Shown in pieces: positions 35,013 to 46,871 of a stretch of 64,000 nt of DNA. The stretch is taken from positions 62,001-126,000 of the forward strand of contig JALRMH010000011.1 of the NCBI GenBank assembly GCA_026119935.1, given 5' to 3'. The stretch comes from Endothia cerciana (taxonomy: Eukaryota > Ascomycota > Sordariomycetes > Diaporthales > Cryphonectriaceae). A program made the position numbers and the translations under genes. The notes under the pieces were generated by a model. It was not told where the DNA came from and did not search any database. It saw only the letters and a program-made list of their open reading frames with translations. How positions within the stretch are numbered: the stretch's first letter is position 1; every line of letters begins with the position of its first letter.

Positions 35013-35464
35013 TGTGGAAGTCAGGCGAGCCCAGGAGAAGCAGCCATGAAGGATGATCAGAACGGTTTCCAGACAACAGGCGGGTCGTGTCGAAACGCGA
35101 CCAGAAGAGCCTGGTCGACTTCGGTGAGGGGCGGGCCTCTTAGATTCGAACGGGGAGTCGCGTGGAGGATGAGATTCCCTCAAGCCTAGTAGAGAAAGAT
35201 TGTTGATGATGGAGGGCTCATAGAACCGTTTGCCCGCGCCTGGTGATAGTCAGAATTGATGTCAATCCGCAAGCCCGTGACAGAAGCTTGGATGCAGGTG
35301 ATGGAGGAAGGACCCCTGGCTGCTTGCCGGGTGGGTGGGTACCTCCCGGGTGGATCAGCCTGTCTGTCTAAGCTTGATATTCCTTATCGGGTATGGCTCA
35401 TGAGAGAGAGACTTCTTCCCCAGATTCAGATCCCTGAAAGAAAAGCTTGGTCAAGTTTTCCGGC
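35013..35464. promoter_or_regulatory. Shared upstream region of SCC2 and RPA12
   Basis: 452 bp between divergent start codons. No separate gene and no specific site identified. The RPA12 boundary depends on its tentative first exon. Confidence 0.5.
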
Positions 35465-35987
35465 ATGCCTCCCAAACTATCTGGGTCCAAACCACTCTTG
35501 TCTTGAGAATAGAGACAGAATCCGACTAGAAGTCTCTGCACTGACTGTGGAAACCTGCTGCCCTCATCGAAGGGCAGTTCAAAGAACATTTTGCAGTGCG
35601 AGTGCTGTGGTGCTGAGAACCAAGGTCGGTGAGACACTGCCAGGTGATGTCGGAAGAGAGCATTTGGCTGACAGTGCCTTGAGATGCTGCTTCAAATACC
35701 ATCATCACCAAGTCGAAGCCCTCTGGCTTCCCCTCTTTCCTGCGTCAGAAACTGTCCACCGTTCAGACAGTCAAGCGGCATGAGGTGAACACGGAGGCGA
35801 AGACAAACCAGATCTGCCCCAAGTGTGGGCGGACAGAGGTCCGGTTCTCAGCCGTGCAGCTTCGAAGTGCAGACGAGGGCTCAACGATCTTTTTCACGTG
35901 TGATTGCGGCTTCAAGTATGTTGTATCGGTCAAGCAATGCTTTTGATTTAATCACTAACAAGACGTAGATGGAGTGAGAACAACTAG
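35465..35987 (+). CDS. RPA12: RNA polymerase I subunit Rpa12, TFIIS-like zinc ribbons
   Basis: Small Pol I subunit with transcript-cleavage activity. Exons 35465-35484, 35530-35624, 35684-35915 and 35969-35987 give 121 residues, the family length. The N-terminal ribbon reads SLCTDCGNLLPSSKG...QCECCGAENQ and the C-terminal ribbon ICPKCGRTEVRF...CDCGFKW. The catalytic-loop signature RSADEGSTIFFTC is complete, and the ending KWSENN is typical. Introns 2 and 3 fit well (GTCGGT..GAG with a GGCTGAC branch, and GTATGT..TAG). The first exon is the least sure: it encodes only MPPKLSG with a weak donor GTCCAA, chosen because an in-frame TAG precedes SLCTDCG and the phases match. Confidence 0.87.
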
Positions 35988-36387
35988 GCTGTGGCGCTTG
36001 ATAACGAGCATCAACATCTTTGTCGCATAGAAGGGGTCAGCATCATGTCTTGCAATACCAACACCATAAAAGTGAGCTACCATCACTTGGTTTATCCCAT
36101 CGTTTCCTTTTGCTGATATGAATACAGTGGCACGTAGTCGGGACTCTCACGAGGTGATGCTCTCAATGTTTCATTTGGTTTGAGATTGAAGACAATAATG
36201 CCCAGAAATAACGGAGCTTTTCCCAACTCTCAACGCCGTATCTGAACTCCGTCGGGATCAAGTTCCTTGAAGCCGATTAAAAACAATTGGGTGCCCTTGA
36301 CGGGATGATCTCCCGTGGGAGAACCCAATCTGGGATACACTCTTGCGAGGCCTCTCTTGATTTCTGGATGGAATTGGCATTCCATCA
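35988..36387. other. Convergent 3' region
   Basis: Lies between the ends of RPA12 and the deoxyhypusine hydroxylase gene. No gene seen. Confidence 0.5.
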
Positions 36388-37439
36388 CTACGCTGCAGTG
36401 GCACTCTCGGGAATCAACGCGTATTCCGTCTGCTCTCCCTTCTCGAACTCAGCCATGTCGAGCGCGACCACCACACTCTCACGGACCACCTGATCATGGT
36501 CCCCGAGGAACTTCTTCAGGATATCCTCGACCCCCTCCTCCTCTCCAAGGCTACCGAGGGCCTCAGCAGCCTCATGTCTCACCATGCTGGCCTCCTTCAG
36601 GTTCCCCAGCGCAGATGTAAGGGCGGGAATAGAGGCAGGATGCGAGAGTTGGCCGAAGACGAAGGCAATTTCGTGACGGAAGAGGTTGGATGAGTCTTCA
36701 AAGCCGCGTGCGAGAGCGTGCACTGCGGGAACGGCGGTTGGCAGGTCGGGAGGCGAGGCTAGATCGCGCAGCGCAAACATGGCTCGATAGCGCAGGAAGA
36801 GGGGGAGGTTTGTGTCCATCAGTTCGTTTCCAAGCTCTTCAACCGTCTTTCTAGATTCTGGCATCGCGGGCGCGGGGTCGATAGAGGCGAAGTCGCTGTG
36901 AATGTGTGAGACGAATAATATGCAAGGACAGTGGGAGGGTACTTGAAGGAGAACAAAACACACCTCGCGCGCAGCTTCTCCTGCTTCCTCTCCTCGGAGT
37001 TCTCCCATTCGATCCTGTCGATGGCGATCTCACAAGTCTCCTTAACGGCCACATTCTCTCCCTTGCGATCCCTGTACTCGCAAAGGATGTCCAACTGGCT
37101 CTCATGTCCGATCGCACCCAAGGCCTCTGCGGCCTCGTGACGGCACATAGGATCCTCCTCTAGATCGGCCAAACACTTCCGCAGAGGTGGGACAGAGTAG
37201 AGATTGCGGGTCTGGCCGAGGCAGTAGGCCAGTTCGTGCTTCAGCAAGGCAGAGGGAGAGGCGAATGCTGCAGCGATCGCGTCGATGGCAGCCTCGGCGC
37301 AGGCATCTCGAGACTGGCAGGCCAAATGCTTGAGCGAGAAGAGCGCGCGAAACCGGACGGGTAGGGGAGTGGCTTCCGAGCACAGCGACTCTCGCAGGCT
37401 CTTGATCGTAGGGTCGATATTATCGGGTATGGGGGCCAT
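36388..37439 (-). CDS. LIA1: Deoxyhypusine hydroxylase, HEAT-repeat di-iron enzyme
   Basis: Hydroxylates the deoxyhypusine side chain of eIF5A, the last step of hypusine formation, in the cytosol. Exons 37439-36964 and 36895-36388 give 327 residues. The two-fold HEAT-repeat architecture is plain, with all four His-Glu iron-binding motifs: KHELAYCLGQ and CRHEAAEALGAIG in the first half, FRHEIAFVFGQL and VRHEAAEALGSLG in the second. The intron (GTGTGT..CACAG) separates the halves, and its position was set by restoring LRARSDFASIDPAP. The nearest gene on the other side of the start codon is eIF5A, its only known substrate, oriented away from it. Confidence 0.95.
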
Positions 37440-37663
37440 TCTGGTGACCTGATCTTGTGTGTTTGAGCAGGATAAACGTCCCTAGGAGGGAAGGGGAATA
37501 CTGTAGGACTAGGTGAATGTAGGCAGTTTGGTCGCGTTGCCAGAGTGCCACAGAAAATCTTATCGATCGGCCTGAACCTAGAATTGTTTGGAGGGGTACC
37601 GACTGGGACAGGGGTCATGGCGGGGCCACATGCATTCACTTGAAGAAGTCCAGACCCTGACAG

Positions 37664-37677
37664 GGTACCTAGGTACC
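37664..37677. repeat. 14-bp perfect palindrome GGTACCTAGGTACC
   Basis: The sequence equals its own reverse complement. A similar CCTAGGTAC occurs at about 38090. Words of this TAGGTACCTA type are, to my knowledge, frequent in Sordariomycete intergenic DNA. Confidence 0.7.
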
Positions 37678-37818
37678 TATCGCTCGGGGCCGGCGGCGGT
37701 AATGGAAGAGGAAAAAACTCGTCACGGCGGTAAGTGCGAACCACTCGAACCCACGCAGGCAACATTCTTGTCAAGAATGTACAGACGATCTTGAGAGATG
37801 TTCGAGCGCAAGATGATC

Positions 37819-37878
37819 TGGGCTTGGGCTTGGGCTTGGGCTTGGGCTTGGGCTTGGGCTTGGGCTAGGGCTAGGGTT
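37819..37878. repeat. Telomere-like hexamer array, TGGGCT x8 then AGGGCT and AGGGTT
   Basis: Eight exact TGGGCT units (37819-37866) are followed by AGGGCT (37867-37872) and AGGGTT (37873-37878). The last unit is a permutation of the canonical TTAGGG telomere repeat. It lies between the DOHH and eIF5A start codons. Confidence 0.9.
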
Positions 37879-38581
37879 ATATAGCCCATAGATGACGACA
37901 AAGGCCCGTAGAGAGGGTCACCTCGCTAGGAATGCAAGCGCAGGACATTGTCACACAGTAGGACGACATTTTGTCCCTACCGCAAGTCATCCCACAGCAC
38001 CCTAATAGGTCAACTCACAGACAATTACTAAGGTAGGAACTAATATCCCAATCTTATGGTCCCTCCGGAACCGTGGTCCTAGGTACGGGGTGCCGAGGTT
38101 CTAGAAGAGCAGGTCTGGTCATATACAGTACAACACACCCAGCCTTACCCATGTTGAGGGCCTCGGGCTCTCGAATGGACCGTGAACTGTCGACAGTTGC
38201 ATGCATATGGGTGGCAAGCCCACTTTCCCTCTGTGTGAGACTGAGCCTGTGCCCAGGGACGGTCTGATAGTGTCCTCCGTATCCCAGGACTTTCAGTGGC
38301 TTCCAGGGCACTAGGACAGTTAGGACAGCTGGGGCCAATTAGGCGCTTCCAGATCGGTAACCCTGCAAAACAACCCCGCCCGTGCTCGCAAATAACCACC
38401 CACCCACCCCAGTCTCCCCTCAAACCCACCCCGTCGAAAATTCTCTACTACAACAAACACCTTCCGCCCAACCACAAAACTCCTGTTCCCTTTCTTTTGG
38501 AGACGCTCTTTGGCACTCGCGCATCTCTTCCCTTCATTCACTTCTCACACCCGATCAGCTTTCATTCCCAACTCCTTCAAA

Positions 38582-39408
38582 ATGGCCGAAGAGCACGTAC
38601 GTACCCTCAATCAGCTTTTGGTCTCCTCAGTCCCCTTGCTGTAGCCAGCGCAAAAAAAAAAGGCCACCCCGCACTGCACCATGTACACCGTACACCGTAC
38701 ACCGTACACCACGACATCACGACACTGCTGCAAACGCGTCCTGTCGTCTGCATCCGCTGCGATGGCTCTATATCGATACTGACTGACCCTTCTTCTCACA
38801 GGGAGAGCACGCCTTCGAGGTCGAGGCCCAGGGTGATGCCGGTGCCTCCGCCACCTACCCCATGCAGTGCTCTGCCCTGCGCAAGAACGGCTTCGTCGTC
38901 ATCAAGGGCCGCCCTTGCAAGATCGTGGACATGTCCACCTCCAAGACTGGCAAGCACGGCCACGCCAAGGTTCACTTGGTCGCCCTCGACATCTTCACCG
39001 GCAAGAAGCTCGAGGATCTCTGCCCTTCCACCCACAACATGGACGTTCCCAACGTCTCCCGCCGCGAGTACCAGCTCGTAAGTTGTCTTGTTTTCCTTTA
39101 GGGGCCCCTTCTTCTGCTAGGCGTGAACAATGGCTTACGAGAATTCCACAGCTTGACATCTCCGACGATGGTTTCCTCTCCCTCATGACCGACGACGGCG
39201 ACACCAAGGACGACGTCAAGGTTCCCGATGGTGAGGTTGGCGACAAGATCACCCGTCTCTTCAAGGAGGAGGAGAAGGATACCAGTGAGTAGAGCCCGTC
39301 GACATCTTGCTTCAGCCAGGCTAACTGGATCTCGTAGACGTTGTCATCCTGACTGCTATGGGTGAGGAGGCGGCTGTTGAGGCCAAGGAGGCTGCCAAGC
39401 AGTCCTGA
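38582..39408 (+). CDS. Translation factor eIF5A
   Basis: Essential, abundant factor that binds the ribosomal E site and relieves stalls such as those at polyproline; it is the only protein known to carry hypusine. Exons 38582-38596, 38802-39077, 39152-39284 and 39338-39408 give 164 residues. The N-terminal domain has YPMQCSALRKNGFVVIKGRPCKIVDM and the hypusine loop STSKTGKHGHAK, with the modified Lys at position 56. The C-terminal OB fold includes LLDISDDGFLSLM and VVILTAMGEE. A first coding exon of five codons followed by a 205-nt intron is typical of highly expressed fungal genes. That intron contains a GTACACC heptamer repeated in tandem (about 38685-38712). Confidence 0.97.
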
Positions 39409-40018
39409 TTGCGGAGAAATTCATGGGAAAAGGAAGCGGCGATGCTCTGAACAATGGTGCCTTTCCGGCTTGACAACTCGTCTGTGGCACACAATGTCAA
39501 GGAGATCTCATCGGGACTTGTCTTGGACCTGCCGCACACAATTTTAGTTACGGTTGATGGACTTCATGATCTTATCTGAACACATGGTCTTCGCTGGGAT
39601 GGTTTGAGCGTGCCATGCAATTCGTCGCGCCAAATGAAATATTCAGTAAACCGTCGGCTGGTGCACACTTCGTCTGAGTCTCCTTGACGTTGTTGATCCT
39701 GTTCAATTCTTGGAATGTGCCCATCATTTGCATACCTAGGTTAAAGGTTATCCTCAATCGTAGAAGTCTGGCAGAGGTGCGGCTGCATAGCGAAGCCCTA
39801 GAGGATCCCTTCATTTGAGGGTACCGTGATTAGCGAGATTTAATCTTCTAGACAATCGAAGGGTGCTAAAGGCAATGGGCGTGTTATGTGGCTGCGGGTG
39901 CTCCCGAGCATGGCCTTATTTTCTACCTAGGCATGTATAGCCGGACGGTACAAATAAAAGCTCTCCTGACACAACCACGACTTCCTCTCCACGTCTCACT
40001 CCCAGAACCACCGCCAAC
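39409..40018. other. Intergenic, no gene seen
   Basis: 3' region of eIF5A and promoter of RRN7, both on the plus strand. No conserved protein recognised. Confidence 0.5.
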
Positions 40019-41764
40019 ATGGCAGGCAGCCGAAAGAATATGCATCGCTTCCCGTCAGGCGAGCGCTGCGACGAGTGCCGCGCAAGAAGATGGTATCTCG
40101 AGAGCGGCTTCCGGTACTGCGAGAACGGCCATCGCATCGAGGTGAGTCGTTGCTGGCCGTCGCCTGCGTGCTTTTGACGTGGTCTGAACTTTGATCCAGG
40201 GATTCGTCGAAATGGACATCGACGAAGAGGATAACTTCGGTCAGACAGGCCGCATAGCCCGCAAAGAACGCGAGGTTAGGCAGAAAGCAGCGCGCCACCT
40301 CGCCGGCAACGAGGCCCGCGAGCTCTACCTCGAGTGCCTCCAGCTCGTCCTACGGCGCCAGATCTGGTGGCTCGTGCAGGATCGCAAGCTCCCCGCTGAG
40401 TTAGAGACGGTAGTGCGCGACCTGTGGGATCTGCGGATCAGAAATTTTGCTGGGCTCAAGAGGGCCGCTGCCGCCGAGGAGGCCGAGACGGAGGTGGACT
40501 CGGGCACGGACGGCGAGTTTTTCTCTTCTCAATCGAGGAGTGAGAGTGATGCGAGTACAGCCACGACGAAGACGACGACAAGCCGGGCCAGGAGTTGGAC
40601 GAGTGAGCCGGGGCAAGACTGGAATTTGCCGGGGCTGTTCCACTGTCTTGCCCTGTGTTACCTGGGATGTTTGTCACTCAGTCTGCCTGTGAGGATGGGG
40701 CAAATATATGAGTGGGCGAAGAGTGATCGGTTGCCATTCCTGGGGGCGTTCGATGCTATACCCAAGGAGATGACGGATCGGCTGCCTGGGTCGTACCTTC
40801 GAGCCCTGGTCATCAAGCGTACGTCTTTCCAGGGAGGGGAGCTGCATCAGGCGGTATTGGAGCTGGTACTCGAGTATCATCTGAACCATGACATGGTGTT
40901 TCCGCCGCTCAATTCGCCGTTGTTGCTCTTTCACTATCTGAGAGAGCTCGCATTGCCAGGTAAGTCGGGCACATGCCCCATGTGCTTCGCTGCCAAGACC
41001 TCAGCTAACGAGAGCACGTAGCGGAGACTTATGTCCACGTGCGGGCGATGACCAGACTTTTAAGCCTCGATTTCGCCTTCAACATGAAGAAGAAACGTTT
41101 CAGACTACTTGACCATCCAGATATCCTGCTCATATCCAGTGTGGTATTCTCGACCAAGCTCATCTATCCATTCGACGGCGTAGAGAGGCTTCCCCTCAGT
41201 TACCGCGACCCGTCGTCCTTACAGATTGACTGGGACAAGTGGCGAGAGTTAATGAAAGACACTGAGAACGAGGGGCTGGAGAGGCGAGACATCACCAAGC
41301 TGCAACCCGAGGACGCCTGGACCATGAGCGACAAGAAGATCGACGATTATCTCGACTGGTACGAGGAGACGCAGGTCAAGCAGGGCAGAGAAACGCAGGA
41401 ATTGAGAGAGCTATTTCCGCTCTCGCAAAGACACAGACAGGTGTCAAGGAAGGGCCTGATGGAGCATGAAATCGATGAGAGACTGAAAACGGCACAGAGC
41501 TACATAAGATCAGCAGCACCCGCGGCGGGTGGGTGGCTATTGAGGGCTGGTGAGTGTCATGCGGTCTACCGCTCTGTAGAGGACCTACCTGAAACGGCGA
41601 GGGCGTTCTATGGGAAGGCGGCAGAACTGTCTGGGCTGTCACTGGCGAAGCTTGTCAAGGCAGTGTACACACTGGAACGGTCGGTGAGCCGGTGGTGCAT
41701 ACGAGAAGAACAGGCTGCAAAGGGAATACAGGAGTACAATCAGTCTGAGCAGGACAGCCCATGA
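40019..41764 (+). CDS. RRN7: RNA polymerase I core factor subunit Rrn7 (TAF1B/TFIIB-like)
   Basis: TFIIB-related factor that recruits Pol I to the rDNA promoter. Exons 40019-40141, 40200-40959 and 41022-41764 give 541 residues. The N-terminal zinc ribbon is clear: Cys17, Cys20, Cys34 and His38 in GERCDECRARRWYLESGFRY and CENGHRIEG. The following segment ARKEREVRQKAARHLAGNEA with ECLQLVLRRQIWWLV is typical of the Rrn7/TAF1B family. A Ser/Thr-rich acidic insertion lies at about residues 145-195. The cyclin-like part has FHCLALCYLGCLSLSLPVRM and LLLFHYLRELALP. The C-terminal third includes SVVFSTKLIYPFDG. Both introns are regular GTGAGT/GTAAGT types. Confidence 0.88.
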
Positions 41765-42167
41765 TGATCAGATACCCGTGTCATATCAGAGGAGCCAAGC
41801 ATGTTGTCAGTGCCGGGGTTCATTCCAGGCAGGGGGTATCACAAGTGATGAGATCCAACGTGTGGTGAAAACGGGAATATATTGAGTGAATAGTGACAAG
41901 ATCACTGCTCACGCGATGGCCAGAAATGCCAACTTCCTGCACAACACTTCAAATTTTTGGTGTTGTAAATATTTGAGGACTTTAGGAGGTCGGCGTTGTA
42001 GCCGCTGGTTGCCAGTGAGGGCCTCACGTGACCCCACCAGAAAAATTACAGAGCCAGAGGCTCCACTCTGCAGGTCCGTCTCTAAGTCAATCTTTGCCGC
42101 GGTCGCCCGCCAAACTCTACCTCATCCACACCCAACGCCAAACCACTTACGAAGTGAAGCAGTCAAG
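41765..42167. other. Intergenic, promoter side of ubiquitin-eL40
   Basis: No gene recognised. The last 100 bp are CA/CT-rich, like the leader of a ribosomal protein gene. Confidence 0.5.
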
Positions 42168-44148
<1,981 letters not shown>

Positions 44149-45166
44149 ATGTCAGGAGCGGGCTACGATGCGGTCGTAGACGTGGATGACGAGGTATTGC
44201 AGCTCTCCCAAAGCCTGATCCAACACTGTCGTTAACACGGACCTCCATAGGGTGATCTCGGCCACACCGACCTCCAGGACGACCTCGAATTCCACCAGTC
44301 CAACTTCAACGACAGCACGCCGTCGAACCGCAAGGCGCCCGGGTCTGCGGGACTCCCGCTGCCAGCAACAGCCTCGACAGGAGGGAAGCGCTTCCTCTGG
44401 TCGATGAACTTTTATGCACAGTTCTTCGACGTGGACACATCAGCTGTGCTGCAGCGCTGTTGGGCCGCGCTGTTCCCCCGGGCCAACTTCCTCGATGTGC
44501 TCGAGGGCAACCCGGATCTGTATGGGCCGTTCTGGATCGCGACGACCGTGGTGTTCATCCTGTTCCTCGGCGGTACTATAAGCAAGTACCTCGCGACGAC
44601 GGGACAGGAGCCGTTCGTCTATGATTTCAAGCTGCTGACTGGTATGACTTTTTATAATTCCCGGCTGTGAACGCTACGGCAACCTCCGGTGGCTTCCCTT
44701 GGCTGACAATGAGTCCACAACAGGCGCGGGAGGTCTCATCTACGGCTACACCCTCTTCGTGCCCATGGCACTCTACGTCGCCCTGCGCTACTTCGGCTCC
44801 GAGTCCGCGAACCTCCTCGAGTGCTGGGCCCTGTACGGCTACTCGAACCTGATCTGGGTCCCAGTCGCCCTCATCAGCTGGAGCCAGATCAGCATCCTCA
44901 ACTGGGTCTTCGTCGGCGTCGGCTTCGGCATGTCCGTGGCGATGCTGCTTCGCAACCTGTATCCCGTGCTGAGCGCCACCGACAAGCAGACGAGCAAGGT
45001 GTTGCTGATCCTAGTGCTCGTATTACATCTTGCGCTGTCCATCGCTATCAAGATGCTATTCTTTGCGCACGGGAGTCTGATACAGGATGACCAGCCGGAC
45101 AGTGGGCCTGGAGCCGGGGGCGGTAGCGACACACCACCGGCTCAGGATGCGCCGCAGTTATTCTAA
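44149..45166 (+). CDS. Yip1-family Golgi membrane protein
   Basis: Polytopic membrane protein of the Yip1/YIPF family, which binds Rab GTPases and takes part in ER-Golgi transport. Exons 44149-44193, 44251-44641 and 44724-45166 give 292 residues. The cytosolic N-terminus carries GDLGHTDLQDDLEFHQSNF and is followed by FLWSMNFYAQFFDVDT, typical of the YIPF1/2 (Yip5-like) branch. Five membrane segments can be read: GPFWIATTVVFILFLGG, LIYGYTLFVPMALYVAL, the ALYGYSNLIWVPVAL helix, VFVGVGFGMSVAMLL and LILVLVLHLALSIAI. The C-terminal tail is Gly/Pro/Asp-rich and short. Confidence 0.9.
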
Positions 45167-45460
45167 GCCGCTGTGAGGCTGCGAAGGGCTTGGTGATCCG
45201 CATTCAGGGACGAGGCCAGGGGCGTCATGATGTCCACGAGCGCATGTATACTAGGTGGTTTCTAGATGGCTGTACTTCTTCATTGGGCCAGGGAGAGCTT
45301 TTTTTCAAATGAACATCCGTTATCTTGCGTCACCCGCCGGAAGACTGCCATCCACAGGATGGCGGTGCCTCGTTACGGCCCTTCACCTTGCCCTGTAAAG
45401 CGCCTCTCGACGATGGAGCAGTGGCTGCTGCACTAATTCTTTCCTTCCTGCGCGCCTCGT

Positions 45461-46266
45461 TCACCGCTCGACCTCCCCGCCCTTCCCCGCCCAGTCCACC
45501 CAGCTCCCCGGGTACTCCCCAACCTTCTTCCAGCCAGCCTCCCTCGCCAGCCCCGCGGCCGCCCGGCTCCTCACGCCGGCCTTGCAGTAGAACACGACCT
45601 CCTCCCCCTTGGCCGGGCGCGGGTACCCGAACCGGTCCTCGAACTCCTCCTCTGTGATGTGGAAGCTATCCGGCGCGGACGTGACGGGGATGTTGACGGC
45701 GTGCGGGATGTGGCCGGTCGACTTGAGCTCGTCGGGCTCGCGGACGTCTGCGGCTCAGGGGAAAACGAGAGGGGGGGAGGGTTAGCCAATCCTCCTTTTT
45801 TTTTCTTTTTTTCTTTTCTCTCTTTCTTTCTCCATCTTGGCCGGCGTACGGAGGGTGGGCGAGGGTAGAACATACCGACTATCACGACGTCCCTCTGGGC
45901 ATCCTTTGTGAGCTTCTGGATCTGCGGTAGGCGCCCGTCAGCCGTGGAGCTCCTCCTTCCCAATCCCAGCGCGATACGGTCCGGGCGACTGGTTGGGTTT
46001 CCCCGCCGGGTTCGGAGGGTTTGGGGGGGGGGGGGGGGCGGACATACATCCTCGAAGCTCCATATCTTGCTATCCGCCTGCTGGGAGTACCTCCGGGTCC
46101 CAGCTGGAGCTGCCGCCGCGGCCCCGGGTCGCGGCGCCGGCGCTGTCTGTCTGGGGGGCCGGGCCGCCGCGATGGTGCTGTATGGCCCCGGCCCCGCCGC
46201 GCCGGAACGGCAGGCGACTTGTCGCAGGCCGTTGAGGGCTGGCCGTAACGCCCTCCTGGATGACAT
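45461..46266 (-). CDS. Rhodanese-domain protein, probable mitochondrial thiosulfate sulfurtransferase
   Basis: Single-domain rhodanese, transferring sulfane sulfur through a cysteine persulfide. Exons 46266-46048, 45921-45876 and 45747-45461 give 183 residues. The first 65 residues are Arg/Ala-rich with almost no acidic residues, a likely mitochondrial presequence. The domain starts at IWSFEDIQKLTKDAQRDVVIVDVREPDEL; further motifs are STGHIPHAVNIPVT and the active-site loop FYCKAGVRSRA with catalytic Cys, and it ends with YPGSWVDWAGKGG. Yeast Rdl2 and human TSTD1-type proteins are comparable. Both introns contain long homopolymer tracts (C runs on the coding strand in the first, A-rich with G on the coding strand in the second). 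Confidence 0.9.
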
Positions 46267-46871
46267 CTCGATGATTGTGACGAAGGGGGGTCGGAAGGAA
46301 GGGGGTGGGGTTATGTGGTGCCGGTTCATGAAGTGAGGCGAGGAGGGAGCTCATGAAGGTTCGGCGGGCCCTTTGGCCGGTGGACGGGGGGCTCGGCCGG
46401 CCCGCTGATGTCACTCACCCCTGGCACAACAGCCGTAGGAAACCAGCAGTGTTCCGGATCAGGAGCTTCGTGACAACACACGCATTAGGTAGAGGACTCT
46501 CGGGCATGAGTCATTCAGCGTGACACGGAGCATGCGTAGGCCAGTCTCACACTTTGGGTCCCACCTTACATTTTCACGAGTCTATCAGCGCGCCTATCTC
46601 TCAGCAGGAAAAGGCCATGAAGAAGGGCATTGGCGTGAGCCCGCGATCCTCCAGATCACTTCATCCACGCCCTACGCCCTATGCCTGCTTCTCGATAGGC
46701 CGCCTAGACGAATAGCAGAACTATGTACAGATTAGGTATTAACAGTGCGCTTGGCACGTCTACTATGCTGATACTGCTCCAATATCGTCTATCCCGCCCG
46801 TCCGCAACCACAAAAGCTGGCAGGCGCCAAGCTCCGACGAGCGCTGGCGACGCTCCACCTAACCTAATCCC
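46267..46871. other. Intergenic, no gene seen
   Basis: Between two minus-strand genes: promoter of the rhodanese and 3' end of ERG5. No conserved protein recognised. Confidence 0.5.

Larger units (their letters stand above)
37440..38581. promoter_or_regulatory. Divergent upstream region of DOHH and eIF5A
   Basis: 1142 bp without a recognised gene. It holds the palindrome at 37664, a telomere-like array at 37819 and, before eIF5A, a CA/CT-rich stretch (about 38390-38580) with repeated CCCACC, resembling the leader of a strongly expressed fungal gene. Confidence 0.55.

Noticed and set aside
37730..37760. Possible tRNA B-box (GGGTTCGAGTGG on the minus strand)
   Set aside because: No acceptor, D or anticodon stem could be paired around it.
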